The position numbers were made by a program, and so were the translations under genes. Below the pieces are notes generated by a model that was not told where the DNA came from, made no database searches, and saw nothing but the letters and a program-made list of their open reading frames with translations. DNA of 64,000 nucleotides, from the NCBI RefSeq assembly GCF_022012445.1, contig NZ_JAKLTS010000014.1:1-64000 (forward strand), read 5' to 3'. Of the stretch, positions 11,822 to 19,389 are shown one piece after another. This DNA comes from Massilia sp. TS11 (GTDB lineage Bacteria; Pseudomonadota; Gammaproteobacteria; Burkholderiales; Burkholderiaceae_D). Position 1 is the first letter of the stretch; every line of letters begins with the position of its first letter.

Positions 11822-13072
11822 ATGCAGACGACTTTCAAGACCCTGATCGCCGCCGTCGGCCTGGCCTGCGCCCAGTACGCCGCGGCCGGCACCGTGGCCA
11901 TCACCAATGCCACCATCTACACGGCCGACAGCGCCGGCATCATCAAGAACGGCACCGTGCTGGTGAAGGACGAGCGCATCGTCGCCGTCGGCACCAGCGT
12001 CAAGCTGCCGGAAGGCGCCACCGTCATCGACGCCAAGGGCCGCGTGCTGACACCGGGCTTCTTCGCGCCGCTGTCGAATCTGGGCGTGGTGGAGATCGAA
12101 GGCGTGAACGAGACCAATGACCACGCCGTGGCCAGCAAGCGTTACAGCGCCGCCCTCGACATGGCCGACGCCTACAACCCGCACAGCACGCGCATCCCGA
12201 TCGCCTATGTCGACGGGGTCACGCGCGCCATGGTCTACCCGGGCACCAAGCGAGGCGGCAGCCTGATCGCCGGCCAGGGCATGGTGGTCAATCTGGGCGA
12301 CGCCAAGCGCTGGATGGTCAAGCCGCATGCGGCCATGTTTGCCGAATTCGGCGAACAGGGCGCGGCCCTGTCGGGCACCCGCGCCAGCGCCGTGCTGGCG
12401 CTGCGCGAAGCCTTCGAACAGGTCAAGGGCACGGCCAAGGCCAAGCCGCAGATGGACGATCTGCTGTCCGCGCTCGACGTGGCGGCCCTGAAGCCGGTGC
12501 TGGCCGGCCAGGTGCCGCTGGTGATGAGCGTGAACCGCGCTTCCGACATCGAGGCGGCACTGGCGCTGGCGCGCGAGTACAAGCTCAAGCTCGTGATCGA
12601 CGGCGGCAGCGAGGCCTGGATGGTGGCCGAGCAGCTGGCCAAGGCCAAGGTGCCGGTGATTCTCAATCCGCTCTCGGTCCTGCCCAGCCATTTCGAAGAT
12701 CTGGGCGCGCGCGCCGACAACGCCAAGCTGCTGCAGCAGGCCGGCGTGATGGTGGCCTTCTCGTCCGACGCCACCGAGACCTACAACCCGCGCGTGCTGC
12801 GCCAGCTGGCCGGGAATGCGGTCAATGGCGGGCTCGATCCGCAGGCCGCGCTGGCCGCCGTGACGATCAATCCGGCGCGCCTGTACGGGGTCGACAAGCA
12901 GCTCGGCTCGATCGCGCCGGGCAAGCAGGCCGACCTGGTGCTGTGGGACGGCGAGCCGCTCGAGCTGACCAGCCATCCGGCCGCGGTCTACATCGACGGC
13001 AAGCTGATGCCGACCACGACCCGCCAGACCGAACTGCGCGACCGCTACATGCGGATGTGGAAGCTGAAGTAA
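11822..13072 (+). CDS. Exported amidohydrolase-like protein lacking the HxH motif (416 aa)
   Basis: Paralogue of the gene just upstream, with the same signal peptide plus N-terminal beta-sandwich layout (TVAITNATIYTAD, VLTPGF) and C-terminal GKQADLVLWDGEPL. At the place of the metal-binding HxH it reads FAPLSNLG (residues 81-88), so both first-shell histidines are missing. Other core elements remain: MSVNRASDIEAAL, VIDGGSEAWMVAEQL and AFSSDATETY. It is most likely a non-catalytic or altered-metal partner of the upstream enzyme, perhaps a heteromer in the periplasm. A strong terminator follows. Confidence 0.85.
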   Translation: MQTTFKTLIAAVGLACAQYAAAGTVAITNATIYTADSAGIIKNGTVLVKDERIVAVGTSVKLPEGATVIDAKGRVLTPGFFAPLSNLGVVEIEGVNETNDHAVASKRYSAALDMADAYNPHSTRIPIAYVDGVTRAMVYPGTKRGGSLIAGQGMVVNLGDAKRWMVKPHAAMFAEFGEQGAALSGTRASAVLALREAFEQVKGTAKAKPQMDDLLSALDVAALKPVLAGQVPLVMSVNRASDIEAALALAREYKLKLVIDGGSEAWMVAEQLAKAKVPVILNPLSVLPSHFEDLGARADNAKLLQQAGVMVAFSSDATETYNPRVLRQLAGNAVNGGLDPQAALAAVTINPARLYGVDKQLGSIAPGKQADLVLWDGEPLELTSHPAAVYIDGKLMPTTTRQTELRDRYMRMWKLK

Positions 13073-13081
13073 GCAAACCGA

Positions 13082-13107
13082 CCGGGGCCCAGCGCCCCGG
13101 TTTTTTT
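13082..13107 (+). terminator. Rho-independent terminator of the amidohydrolase operon
   Basis: CCGGGGC (13082-13088) pairs with GCCCCGG across a five-base loop and is followed by seven T residues, ten bases after the stop at 13072. Confidence 0.92.
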
Positions 13108-13114
13108 ACCCCCA

Positions 13115-13252
13115 GAAAAAATGGGGTCAGACCCCTTTTTTCCATGCAGCTCTGGCAGCCGAGGTAAGGCCCCCGCTTTTCTTGCCCGCCAGATAAATGG
13201 GGTCTGACCCCGATTTATCTGGATGGAAAAATGGGGTCTGACCCCATTTTTT
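13115..13252. repeat. Triple REP-like palindrome cluster
   Basis: Three cores: GGGGTCAGACCCC at 13123-13135 and GGGGTCTGACCCC at 13199-13211 and 13233-13245, with A/T-rich flanks that extend each hairpin. The first is inverted relative to the others. The last two overlap the 3' end of the convergent S51 peptidase gene. Confidence 0.88.
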
Positions 13253-14402
13253 GGGGCTCGTCGCGGTAGAGCGGGTCGGCCATGCGCACGGGTTGAATGT
13301 CGAGGCCGATATTCAGCACGCTGCCGCTGTCGGCGCCGGGCCGGGCGTAGGCGCGCGTCGTGGGCAGGCGGCGCAGGGTGAACAGGAAGCCGCGCGCCAC
13401 TCCGGCCTCGAAGGCGAGGCCGGTGGCGCTGTCCTGGTCACTGTCGGCCAGGGCGGCCATCAGCTCGGTCAGCGCGCCATTGGCCAGGATCGCGGAGCTG
13501 AACAGGCGGCCCGTATGGGTAGGCTGGCCGTGCTCGAGCGGGTGCGCCGCGCTCGTGATGGCGCCCGTGAGCAGGTCGAAGCCGTCGCCGCTCTCGTAGT
13601 AGGACAGGCGCGCCTGGCGCAGTGCGCCGCCGCCAGCCGCCATGGCCTCGCTCAGGTCGACCCGCAGCACGCCTTTGTAGCCCAGCACGCGCGCCTGCCC
13701 ATCCTGCACGAGCATGGCGGTGTCCTCGTCGATGCCGACGCCGATGCGCTGGCCGCTGGCCAGCATGGCCGGTATCAGCCGGGCTACGCGTCCGCGCACC
13801 AGAAAATGCTGGTCGATGAAGACCTGCTCGCCGATGAAACCGAGGCCGGGGCCGATGTCGGCGCCGACCTTGGCCCCTTCGCCCAGCATGGCCAGCAGGC
13901 CGCGCGGCTCGGTGAACATGGTGCGGCTCATGATGGCCGCGCCCGCCGAACTGCCGGCCACCACGCCGCCGCGCTGGTACAGGCGCCAGACGGCGTCCAG
14001 CACGCGCGTGGCGCTGCCATCGGCATGGCGCAGCGCCTGCACGATGCGGTTCTGATCCCCGCCCACGAAGTAGGCGCCGCCCGCTGCCGCTACGCGTGCG
14101 GCCAGGGCGGCATCGTCGGCGGCCTGGCGTGCATCGCCGGGCAGGCGCGGCGCCACTGGCACCACAAAGGCCTCGGCGCCGGCCGCGCGCAGGCGGGCCG
14201 CGGCCGCCGCGCCCGCGCCCTGGGGATCGGCGGATGCGGTCGGGAACACGGCCACGCGCGCGCCGCGCCCGCCGGCCTGACTGACGACGGCATCCCACAC
14301 GGCGCTGTTACTGTCGCGCAGGGCGCCGCCGATGATCAGCAGCGAACCGGCCGCCTGCGCCCAGGCGCAGGCGAATACCAGCAGCAGGGCGCTCCAGCGC
14401 AT
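13215..14402 (-). CDS. Exported cyanophycinase-like S51 peptidase (395 aa)
   Basis: Serine peptidase of family S51, most like cyanophycinases, which release beta-Asp-Arg dipeptides from cyanophycin. A short signal peptide (MRWSALLLVFACAWAQAAG) is followed by GGDQNRIV, the nucleophile elbow GSSAGAAIMS (Ser152), IDQHFLVRGRVARLIPA and GIGIDEDTA, all typical of cyanophycinase. The start overlaps the stop of the TonB receptor as TGATG, indicating coupling. The last residues (KMGSDPIFPSR) and the stop codon are encoded by a REP-like palindrome. Export suggests an extracellular CphE-type role; the substrate could also be another isopeptide. Confidence 0.87.
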   Translation of the reverse strand: MRWSALLLVFACAWAQAAGSLLIIGGALRDSNSAVWDAVVSQAGGRGARVAVFPTASADPQGAGAAAAARLRAAGAEAFVVPVAPRLPGDARQAADDAALAARVAAAGGAYFVGGDQNRIVQALRHADGSATRVLDAVWRLYQRGGVVAGSSAGAAIMSRTMFTEPRGLLAMLGEGAKVGADIGPGLGFIGEQVFIDQHFLVRGRVARLIPAMLASGQRIGVGIDEDTAMLVQDGQARVLGYKGVLRVDLSEAMAAGGGALRQARLSYYESGDGFDLLTGAITSAAHPLEHGQPTHTGRLFSSAILANGALTELMAALADSDQDSATGLAFEAGVARGFLFTLRRLPTTRAYARPGADSGSVLNIGLDIQPVRMADPLYRDEPQKMGSDPIFPSR

Positions 14403-17134
14403 CACTTGAAGCTGTAGCTGGCCTGGACGAAGGCGCTGCGGCCGCGCGGGTCGGCGTAGGTCGGATCGTAGCCGGCCAGGAAGTAGTAGGCCTGATTCGA
14501 GAACGGCGGCGCCGTGTCGGCCAGGTTCAGCACGCCGGCGCGCAGCTTCATCTGCTTGTTGACGGCGTAGCTGGCGCTCAGATCCCACAGCGAATAGGCC
14601 TTGACCGAGCGCGAAGGCAGCAGCTTGTCCGAGACCGGGTCATAGGTCGTGTTCTGGTCGGTGTAGCCGGACGAGTACTGGTTCGCCAGCGTGACATTCA
14701 GCGGGCCTTGATCCCAGCCGAAGTTGATCCGGTGGCGCCACTTCTGGATCACCTGGTCATTCAGGAACACGCCGAGGTTCGAGCGGTAGGGCTCGAGCGG
14801 GCCAAACTGGCGGTCGTAGGTCAGCACCAGGGTGCCGCTGATACCGGCCGAGAAGCGCCCCAGCGGCGAGGCCTCGCTGCGCCAGTCGGCGGCGATGTCG
14901 AGGCCATTGGTCTTCAGGCGCCCCTGGTTCTCCTTCACCAGCAGGATATTGGTGATGAAGCCGTCGCTGTCGCGCTGGATGTACTTGCCGTTGTACTTGG
15001 CCGGATTGTCGACGATGATCTGCTCGCCGAGGGTGGAAATCACGTCCTTCTTGCGGATGTCCCAGTAGTCGACCGAGAACGTGAACTGCTTGCCCATCTC
15101 GACCACGGCGCCGAACGAAAACTGCTGCGACTTCTCCGGCTTCAAGTTCGGGTTGGAGCGGCGCTCCACCGGCCACTGGTCGGTACACAGGTCAATCGAG
15201 CCTTCCTGCTTGGCGCACTGCGGATCGGTCAGGAAGGACGAGGCGCTGCCATAGGTGGTCGGGCGCTTCAGATCGGCCAGCGAGGGCGCGCGGAAGCCGG
15301 TGCCGGCCGAGGCGCGCACCAGCAGCTGCTTGGCGGGCTGCCAGCGCAGGCCCAGCTTGGGATTGGTGGTCGAGCCGACCTGGCTGTATTTGTCGTAGCG
15401 GACCGCGAACTGCATCTCCAGCTGCTTGCTGAAGGGCGCATTCAGTTCGGCGTAGACCGAGGACACGTGGCGGCTGTCGTCGGTGGCCTTGAGGTCGGTG
15501 GTGGAACCGGCGGCCAGGCCGGTATCGCGGTCGCCGGCGATATTATTCGACAGCAGCAGGGCCGAGGGCGTGAACGTGGTGTTCTCGTAGCGCAGTTCGG
15601 CGCCGACGGCCAGCGCCAGTTCGCCGCCTTCGAGCTGGCCGATGGCCTTGGACAGCTTGCCGTCGATGGCGCTGGTGCTGCCCTTCGACTTGCGCGCTTC
15701 GTCATTGACCTTGATCGACTTGATCAGATCGAGCCCGGCCTGGGACGAGGCGCCCCAGGGGTTGATGATGCCGCTCTGGACGCCGGCCACGAATTTGTCA
15801 TACAGGACGTAGCCGTCCACGTATTTGTCGACCGCCTTGTTCTCGGCGCGCGACAGGCCCAGGTCGTAGTCCCAGCCGGCCACATTGCCGGTCGCGCCCA
15901 GCACCAGGCGGGTGCCGGTGGACGTGACTTCATTGGTGCGGTTGCCCGCCTCCGTCATGCGGTAGCGGATGCCGCTGAAGGTGGTCGGCAGACCGGCCGC
16001 CGACAGCACGCTCCGGTACTTGGCCGGCAGGATCGACACCGGCAGATTGCGGATGCGCTGCGGGTTCGGGCTGAGCACATAGCGGCTGCGCGCTTCGGAC
16101 TCGGTCAGCTCGGCATACAGCTGGTTGTCGGCGTTGACCTGCACGGTGGCGCGGCCGACGAAACCGAGCTTGCGCGAATCCGGATAGATCTCGGTGTCCT
16201 CCATGTAGTCGTAGGAGCAGGCCAGCGGACCGCCCGGGCCGGCGGCGGCATACACGGTGGCCGGCGGATTACAGGCCGGCGAGCTTGGATTGATGCGGTT
16301 GCGGGTGGCGCCGGCCGGCAGCACGCCGGCCGCGATCAGGGCATTGCGCTGGGCCGAGGAGATGTCGATATTGGCCGGATAGGTGTTCGAGGACATCAGC
16401 GCCGGCAGCAGGCCGGCCAGCGGGCGGTCCTTGATGAACTGGCGCTGCGAGGAGCGCAGCGCGTCGAGCTGCTGGACGTCGATCACGCCGAACACATTGA
16501 AGCCGTCCTTGGCCAGATCGCCGTGGCCGCCGGACAGCGACAGCGTGCGCTTGCCGGCGCCGCCTTCGTGGGTGGCCGCGGCCGAGGCGGTGATGTCGGC
16601 GCCCTGGTAGTCCTTGCGGGTGATGAAGTTGATCACGCCGCCGATGGCGTCGGTGCCGTAGATGGCGGAGGCGCCGTCCTTGAGGATTTCGACGCGCTGG
16701 ATGGCGCCGGCCGGGATGTTATTCAGGTCGACACCGGCGTTATCCCCGGGCGAGGCGAAATTGGCCAGGCGGCGGCCATTGAGCAGCACCAGCGTGGACG
16801 ACACGCCGATGCCGCGCAGGTTGGCCCCATTGAAGCCGCGCTGGCCGCTGGTGCCGTCGGTGATGCTCATGCCATCGGACAGGGGGGCCGTATTGGCGGC
16901 GATATTCTTGAGCAGCTCGGCGGCCGTGGTGACACCGCTCTTGTCGATGTCCTCGCGCTTGACCACCTGCACCGGCAGGGCCGTCTCGGCGTCGATGCGC
17001 TTGATCGACGAACCGGTAATCTCCACGCGCTGGAGCGGCGCGCTGGCCTCCTGGGCCAGCACCGGGGCGGCGAAGGCGGCCCCCAGGGCCAGTGCCAACA
17101 CGGTCAGTTGCGGTGCGCGGTAATGCTGTCTCAT
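14402..17134 (-). CDS. TonB-dependent outer-membrane receptor (910 aa)
   Basis: Signal peptide (residues 1-27, ending PVLAQ), plug domain with VEITGSSIKRIDAETALPVQVVKREDI (a TonB-box-like stretch near its start) and RGIGVSSTLVLLNGRRLAN, then a beta-barrel closing with FVQASYSFK. It belongs to the large receptors that take up oligopeptides or oligosaccharides rather than the shorter siderophore type. Lying between an RpiR regulator (23-base gap) and a cyanophycinase-like peptidase (coupled start), it probably imports the products of that peptidase. AAGGGGGA precedes the start. Confidence 0.92.
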   Translation of the reverse strand: MRQHYRAPQLTVLALALGAAFAAPVLAQEASAPLQRVEITGSSIKRIDAETALPVQVVKREDIDKSGVTTAAELLKNIAANTAPLSDGMSITDGTSGQRGFNGANLRGIGVSSTLVLLNGRRLANFASPGDNAGVDLNNIPAGAIQRVEILKDGASAIYGTDAIGGVINFITRKDYQGADITASAAATHEGGAGKRTLSLSGGHGDLAKDGFNVFGVIDVQQLDALRSSQRQFIKDRPLAGLLPALMSSNTYPANIDISSAQRNALIAAGVLPAGATRNRINPSSPACNPPATVYAAAGPGGPLACSYDYMEDTEIYPDSRKLGFVGRATVQVNADNQLYAELTESEARSRYVLSPNPQRIRNLPVSILPAKYRSVLSAAGLPTTFSGIRYRMTEAGNRTNEVTSTGTRLVLGATGNVAGWDYDLGLSRAENKAVDKYVDGYVLYDKFVAGVQSGIINPWGASSQAGLDLIKSIKVNDEARKSKGSTSAIDGKLSKAIGQLEGGELALAVGAELRYENTTFTPSALLLSNNIAGDRDTGLAAGSTTDLKATDDSRHVSSVYAELNAPFSKQLEMQFAVRYDKYSQVGSTTNPKLGLRWQPAKQLLVRASAGTGFRAPSLADLKRPTTYGSASSFLTDPQCAKQEGSIDLCTDQWPVERRSNPNLKPEKSQQFSFGAVVEMGKQFTFSVDYWDIRKKDVISTLGEQIIVDNPAKYNGKYIQRDSDGFITNILLVKENQGRLKTNGLDIAADWRSEASPLGRFSAGISGTLVLTYDRQFGPLEPYRSNLGVFLNDQVIQKWRHRINFGWDQGPLNVTLANQYSSGYTDQNTTYDPVSDKLLPSRSVKAYSLWDLSASYAVNKQMKLRAGVLNLADTAPPFSNQAYYFLAGYDPTYADPRGRSAFVQASYSFK

Positions 17135-17157
17135 GAAATCCCCCTTGGTGTTTTTCG

Positions 17158-18069
17158 CTATGGTTTGCTGAGATCGGAGCCATACAGGTAGGCGGAAATC
17201 GCCTCCGTCAGGCGGGTCGCTTTCGCTACATTGGCCTTGTTCGAGACCATGAGCGTCGCCACCAGCGCTTCGATCACGGCGACCGCGGCCGAAGCACTGG
17301 ATGGCAGAATCGGATGGGTGCTGTGCGCGTACAGCACGTGGTCGGACAGGGCCGCCAGCGGCGAGGCCGGGGCGTCGGTCAGCGCCACCACGCAGGCCTT
17401 GCGGTCGCGCGCAAAGGTGCTCAGGCGGATCACGTCGAGCGCATAGCGCGGGAAGGAGACCGTCAGCAGCACGTCGCGCGGGCCGATGCTGGCCAGGTGG
17501 CCGGCCGCCACTTCGGTGCCGCCATAACTGACCACCTCCACCACCTGGCTGCAGAAGGGCTGCAGATGCAGGGTGAGCAGCCCGGCCAGATGGGCCGACA
17601 GGCCGAAGCCCATCACATACACGGCGCGCGCCTTGGTCAGCTTGGCCACCACCTTGTCCAGCTCCTTCTGGTCCATGGCCTGGGCCGCGCTGCTGATGTT
17701 CGCGCCCGCATAGGCCAGACTCTGGGCGGCCGGGGTGCCATCGCCCTGCCCGCGCTCGATGGTGCTGCGCAGCTTGTCGACCGGCTGCAGCACGGCCTGC
17801 AGGGTCTCGGCCACGGCGCTGCGCATGGCCGAGTAGTTGCGGTAGCCGATGTCGCGTGCAAAGCGGCTGATGGTGGCGGTGGACACCTGGCAGGCCTCGG
17901 CCAGCTCCTCGATGCCGATCGCCGTCACGCGCATCTGATGGCGCAGCAGGTAATCGGCGATATGGCGCTGCGAGTTCGAGCCCTCGGCCAGCACCTTCAG
18001 CAGGCGCTGGCCGAGGCTGGACTCGGCGAAAGCGATATCGGGCGATGCGGCGGAACCGGATTTGGTCAT
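17158..18069 (-). CDS. RpiR/MurR-family transcriptional regulator (303 aa)
   Basis: N-terminal helix-turn-helix (about residues 20-95; IGIEELAEACQVSTATISRFARDIGYRNYSAMRSAV) and C-terminal SIS domain (about 125-270; ARAVYVMGFGLSAHLAGLL, DVLLTVSFPRYALDVIRL, ALTDAPASPLAALSDHVLYA). Such proteins respond to phosphosugars or small metabolites. It is the first gene of the receptor/peptidase operon and divergent from a deacylase/transporter pair. The intergenic TGTGTAAATTTT sites are its likely operators. GAGGAC precedes the ATG. Confidence 0.92.
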   Translation of the reverse strand: MTKSGSAASPDIAFAESSLGQRLLKVLAEGSNSQRHIADYLLRHQMRVTAIGIEELAEACQVSTATISRFARDIGYRNYSAMRSAVAETLQAVLQPVDKLRSTIERGQGDGTPAAQSLAYAGANISSAAQAMDQKELDKVVAKLTKARAVYVMGFGLSAHLAGLLTLHLQPFCSQVVEVVSYGGTEVAAGHLASIGPRDVLLTVSFPRYALDVIRLSTFARDRKACVVALTDAPASPLAALSDHVLYAHSTHPILPSSASAAVAVIEALVATLMVSNKANVAKATRLTEAISAYLYGSDLSKP

Positions 18070-18084
18070 GATGTCCTCGTGGTC

Positions 18085-18122
18085 GAAAATTTTTTACACG
18101 GAAACTGCATGTGTAAATTTTC
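18085..18122. promoter_or_regulatory. Inverted repeat, candidate operator of the RpiR-type regulator
   Basis: GAAAATTTTTTACAC (18085-18099) faces GTGTAAATTTTC (18111-18122) across 11 bases; the left arm carries three extra T residues. It lies 15 bases upstream of the regulator's own start, fitting autoregulation. SIS-domain regulators commonly bind AT-rich palindromes; the assignment here is inferred from position. Confidence 0.55.
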
Positions 18123-18197
18123 GCTCAGTTCGCAATGTAGACACAAGCCGCCTTGAACTCAAGCGTTTTCTGAAAATTTTTTTTCACTGTCGTATTT

Positions 18198-18210
18198 TGT
18201 GTAAATTTTT
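18198..18210. promoter_or_regulatory. Third copy of the TGTGTAAATTTT half-site, near the deacylase promoter
   Basis: TGTGTAAATTTTT repeats the right arm of the palindrome at 18085-18122. It is immediately followed by ATGCATAAT, whose CATAAT (18214-18219) could be the -10 box of the divergent deacylase gene. A protein bound here would cover that promoter. Confidence 0.5.
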
Positions 18211-18262
18211 ATGCATAATGGCGGCGTGCGATACTCCCCGCCAGATCAGAAGACGAGACACC

Positions 18263-19381
18263 ATGCGTACCACCCACCATCCGATTACCCTGGGCGACGG
18301 CAATAGCCAGCAGCGCCTGACCGCCTTTCACTTCGGCGCCGCCGGCAACGGGCCCAAGGCCTATATCCAGGGCGGCCTGCACGCCGACGAAATCCCCGGC
18401 ATGCTGGCCGCCACCCTGCTGCGCCCGCGCCTGGAGCAGCTTGAACGCGAGGGCCGCGTGCGCGGCGAAATCATCCTCGTCCCGAGCGCCAATCCGATCG
18501 GGCTGGGCCAGGCCATCCAGGGCGCGCCCTTCGGCCGCTTCGACCTGGGCAGCGGCATTAACTTCAACCGCGCCTACAAGCATGTGGCCGACGAACTGAA
18601 AACCTCGCTGGCCGGCCTGCTCGGGCCCGATGCCGCCGCCAACGTGGCCCTGGTGCGCGCCCATGCGCGCGCCGCCATCGCCCGCTGGACCGTGCACAGC
18701 GACGCCCAGGCGATGAAAAAAATCCTGCTCAGCCTCGCCATCGACGCCGACGTGGTGCTCGACCTGCATTGCGATAACGAGGCCGTGGTCCACCTGTACG
18801 CGGGCACGCCGCTGGCCGAGCGCGCCGCCCCGCTGGCCGCCCTGAGCGGGGCGCGCGCCCTGCTGCTGGCCAAGGAGGCCGGCGACGAACCCTTCGACGA
18901 AGCCTGCTCGCGCCTGTGGTGGGAGCTGGCCGAGCATTTCGGTCCGGCCCTGCCGATTCCGCCCGCCTGCCTGGCCGTGACGCTGGAGCTGCGCGGCGAG
19001 ATGGACGTGAACTACGCCTACGGCCAGGCCGACGCCGATGCCGTGCTGGCCTTCCTGGCCCACGAGGGCCTGCTCGATCTGCCGCCCGCGCCGCTGCCGC
19101 CGATGCGCTGCGCGCCCACCCCGCTGGAAGGGGTGGAACCGCTGCTCGCACCGCACAATGGCATCGTGGTCTTTGTGCGCCAGCTGGGCGAGACGGTGCA
19201 GGCCGGCGACGCGATCGCCGATCTGATCGACCCCGTCAGCGGGGCCACCACCTGCGTGCGCGCCGGCGTCGATGGCGTGTTCTTCGCCCGCACCGCGCAC
19301 CGCCACCTGCTGCGCGGCTGGGCGATCGGCAAAATCGCCGGGGCGCGCGCCTACCGCCAGGGCAAGCTGCTGTCTCAGTGA
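18263..19381 (+). CDS. Succinylglutamate desuccinylase/aspartoacylase-family hydrolase (372 aa)
   Basis: Zinc-dependent deacylase of the AstE/AspA branch of M14. QGGLHADEIPGMLAA gives the HxxE zinc pair (about 34-37), VVLDLHCDN the third His, and VTLELRGEMD the catalytic Glu. A C-terminal barrel-sandwich domain (HNGIVVFVRQLGETVQAGDAIADLIDP) is typical. No signal peptide, so cytoplasmic. The ATG at 18263 fits the start of homology (MRTTHHPITLGDGN). It is followed after 8 bases by a YfcC-type carrier and faces the RpiR regulator, suggesting intracellular processing of an imported acyl- or aspartyl-amino acid. Confidence 0.87.
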   Translation: MRTTHHPITLGDGNSQQRLTAFHFGAAGNGPKAYIQGGLHADEIPGMLAATLLRPRLEQLEREGRVRGEIILVPSANPIGLGQAIQGAPFGRFDLGSGINFNRAYKHVADELKTSLAGLLGPDAAANVALVRAHARAAIARWTVHSDAQAMKKILLSLAIDADVVLDLHCDNEAVVHLYAGTPLAERAAPLAALSGARALLLAKEAGDEPFDEACSRLWWELAEHFGPALPIPPACLAVTLELRGEMDVNYAYGQADADAVLAFLAHEGLLDLPPAPLPPMRCAPTPLEGVEPLLAPHNGIVVFVRQLGETVQAGDAIADLIDPVSGATTCVRAGVDGVFFARTAHRHLLRGWAIGKIAGARAYRQGKLLSQ

Positions 19382-19389
19382 GGTCTGCC

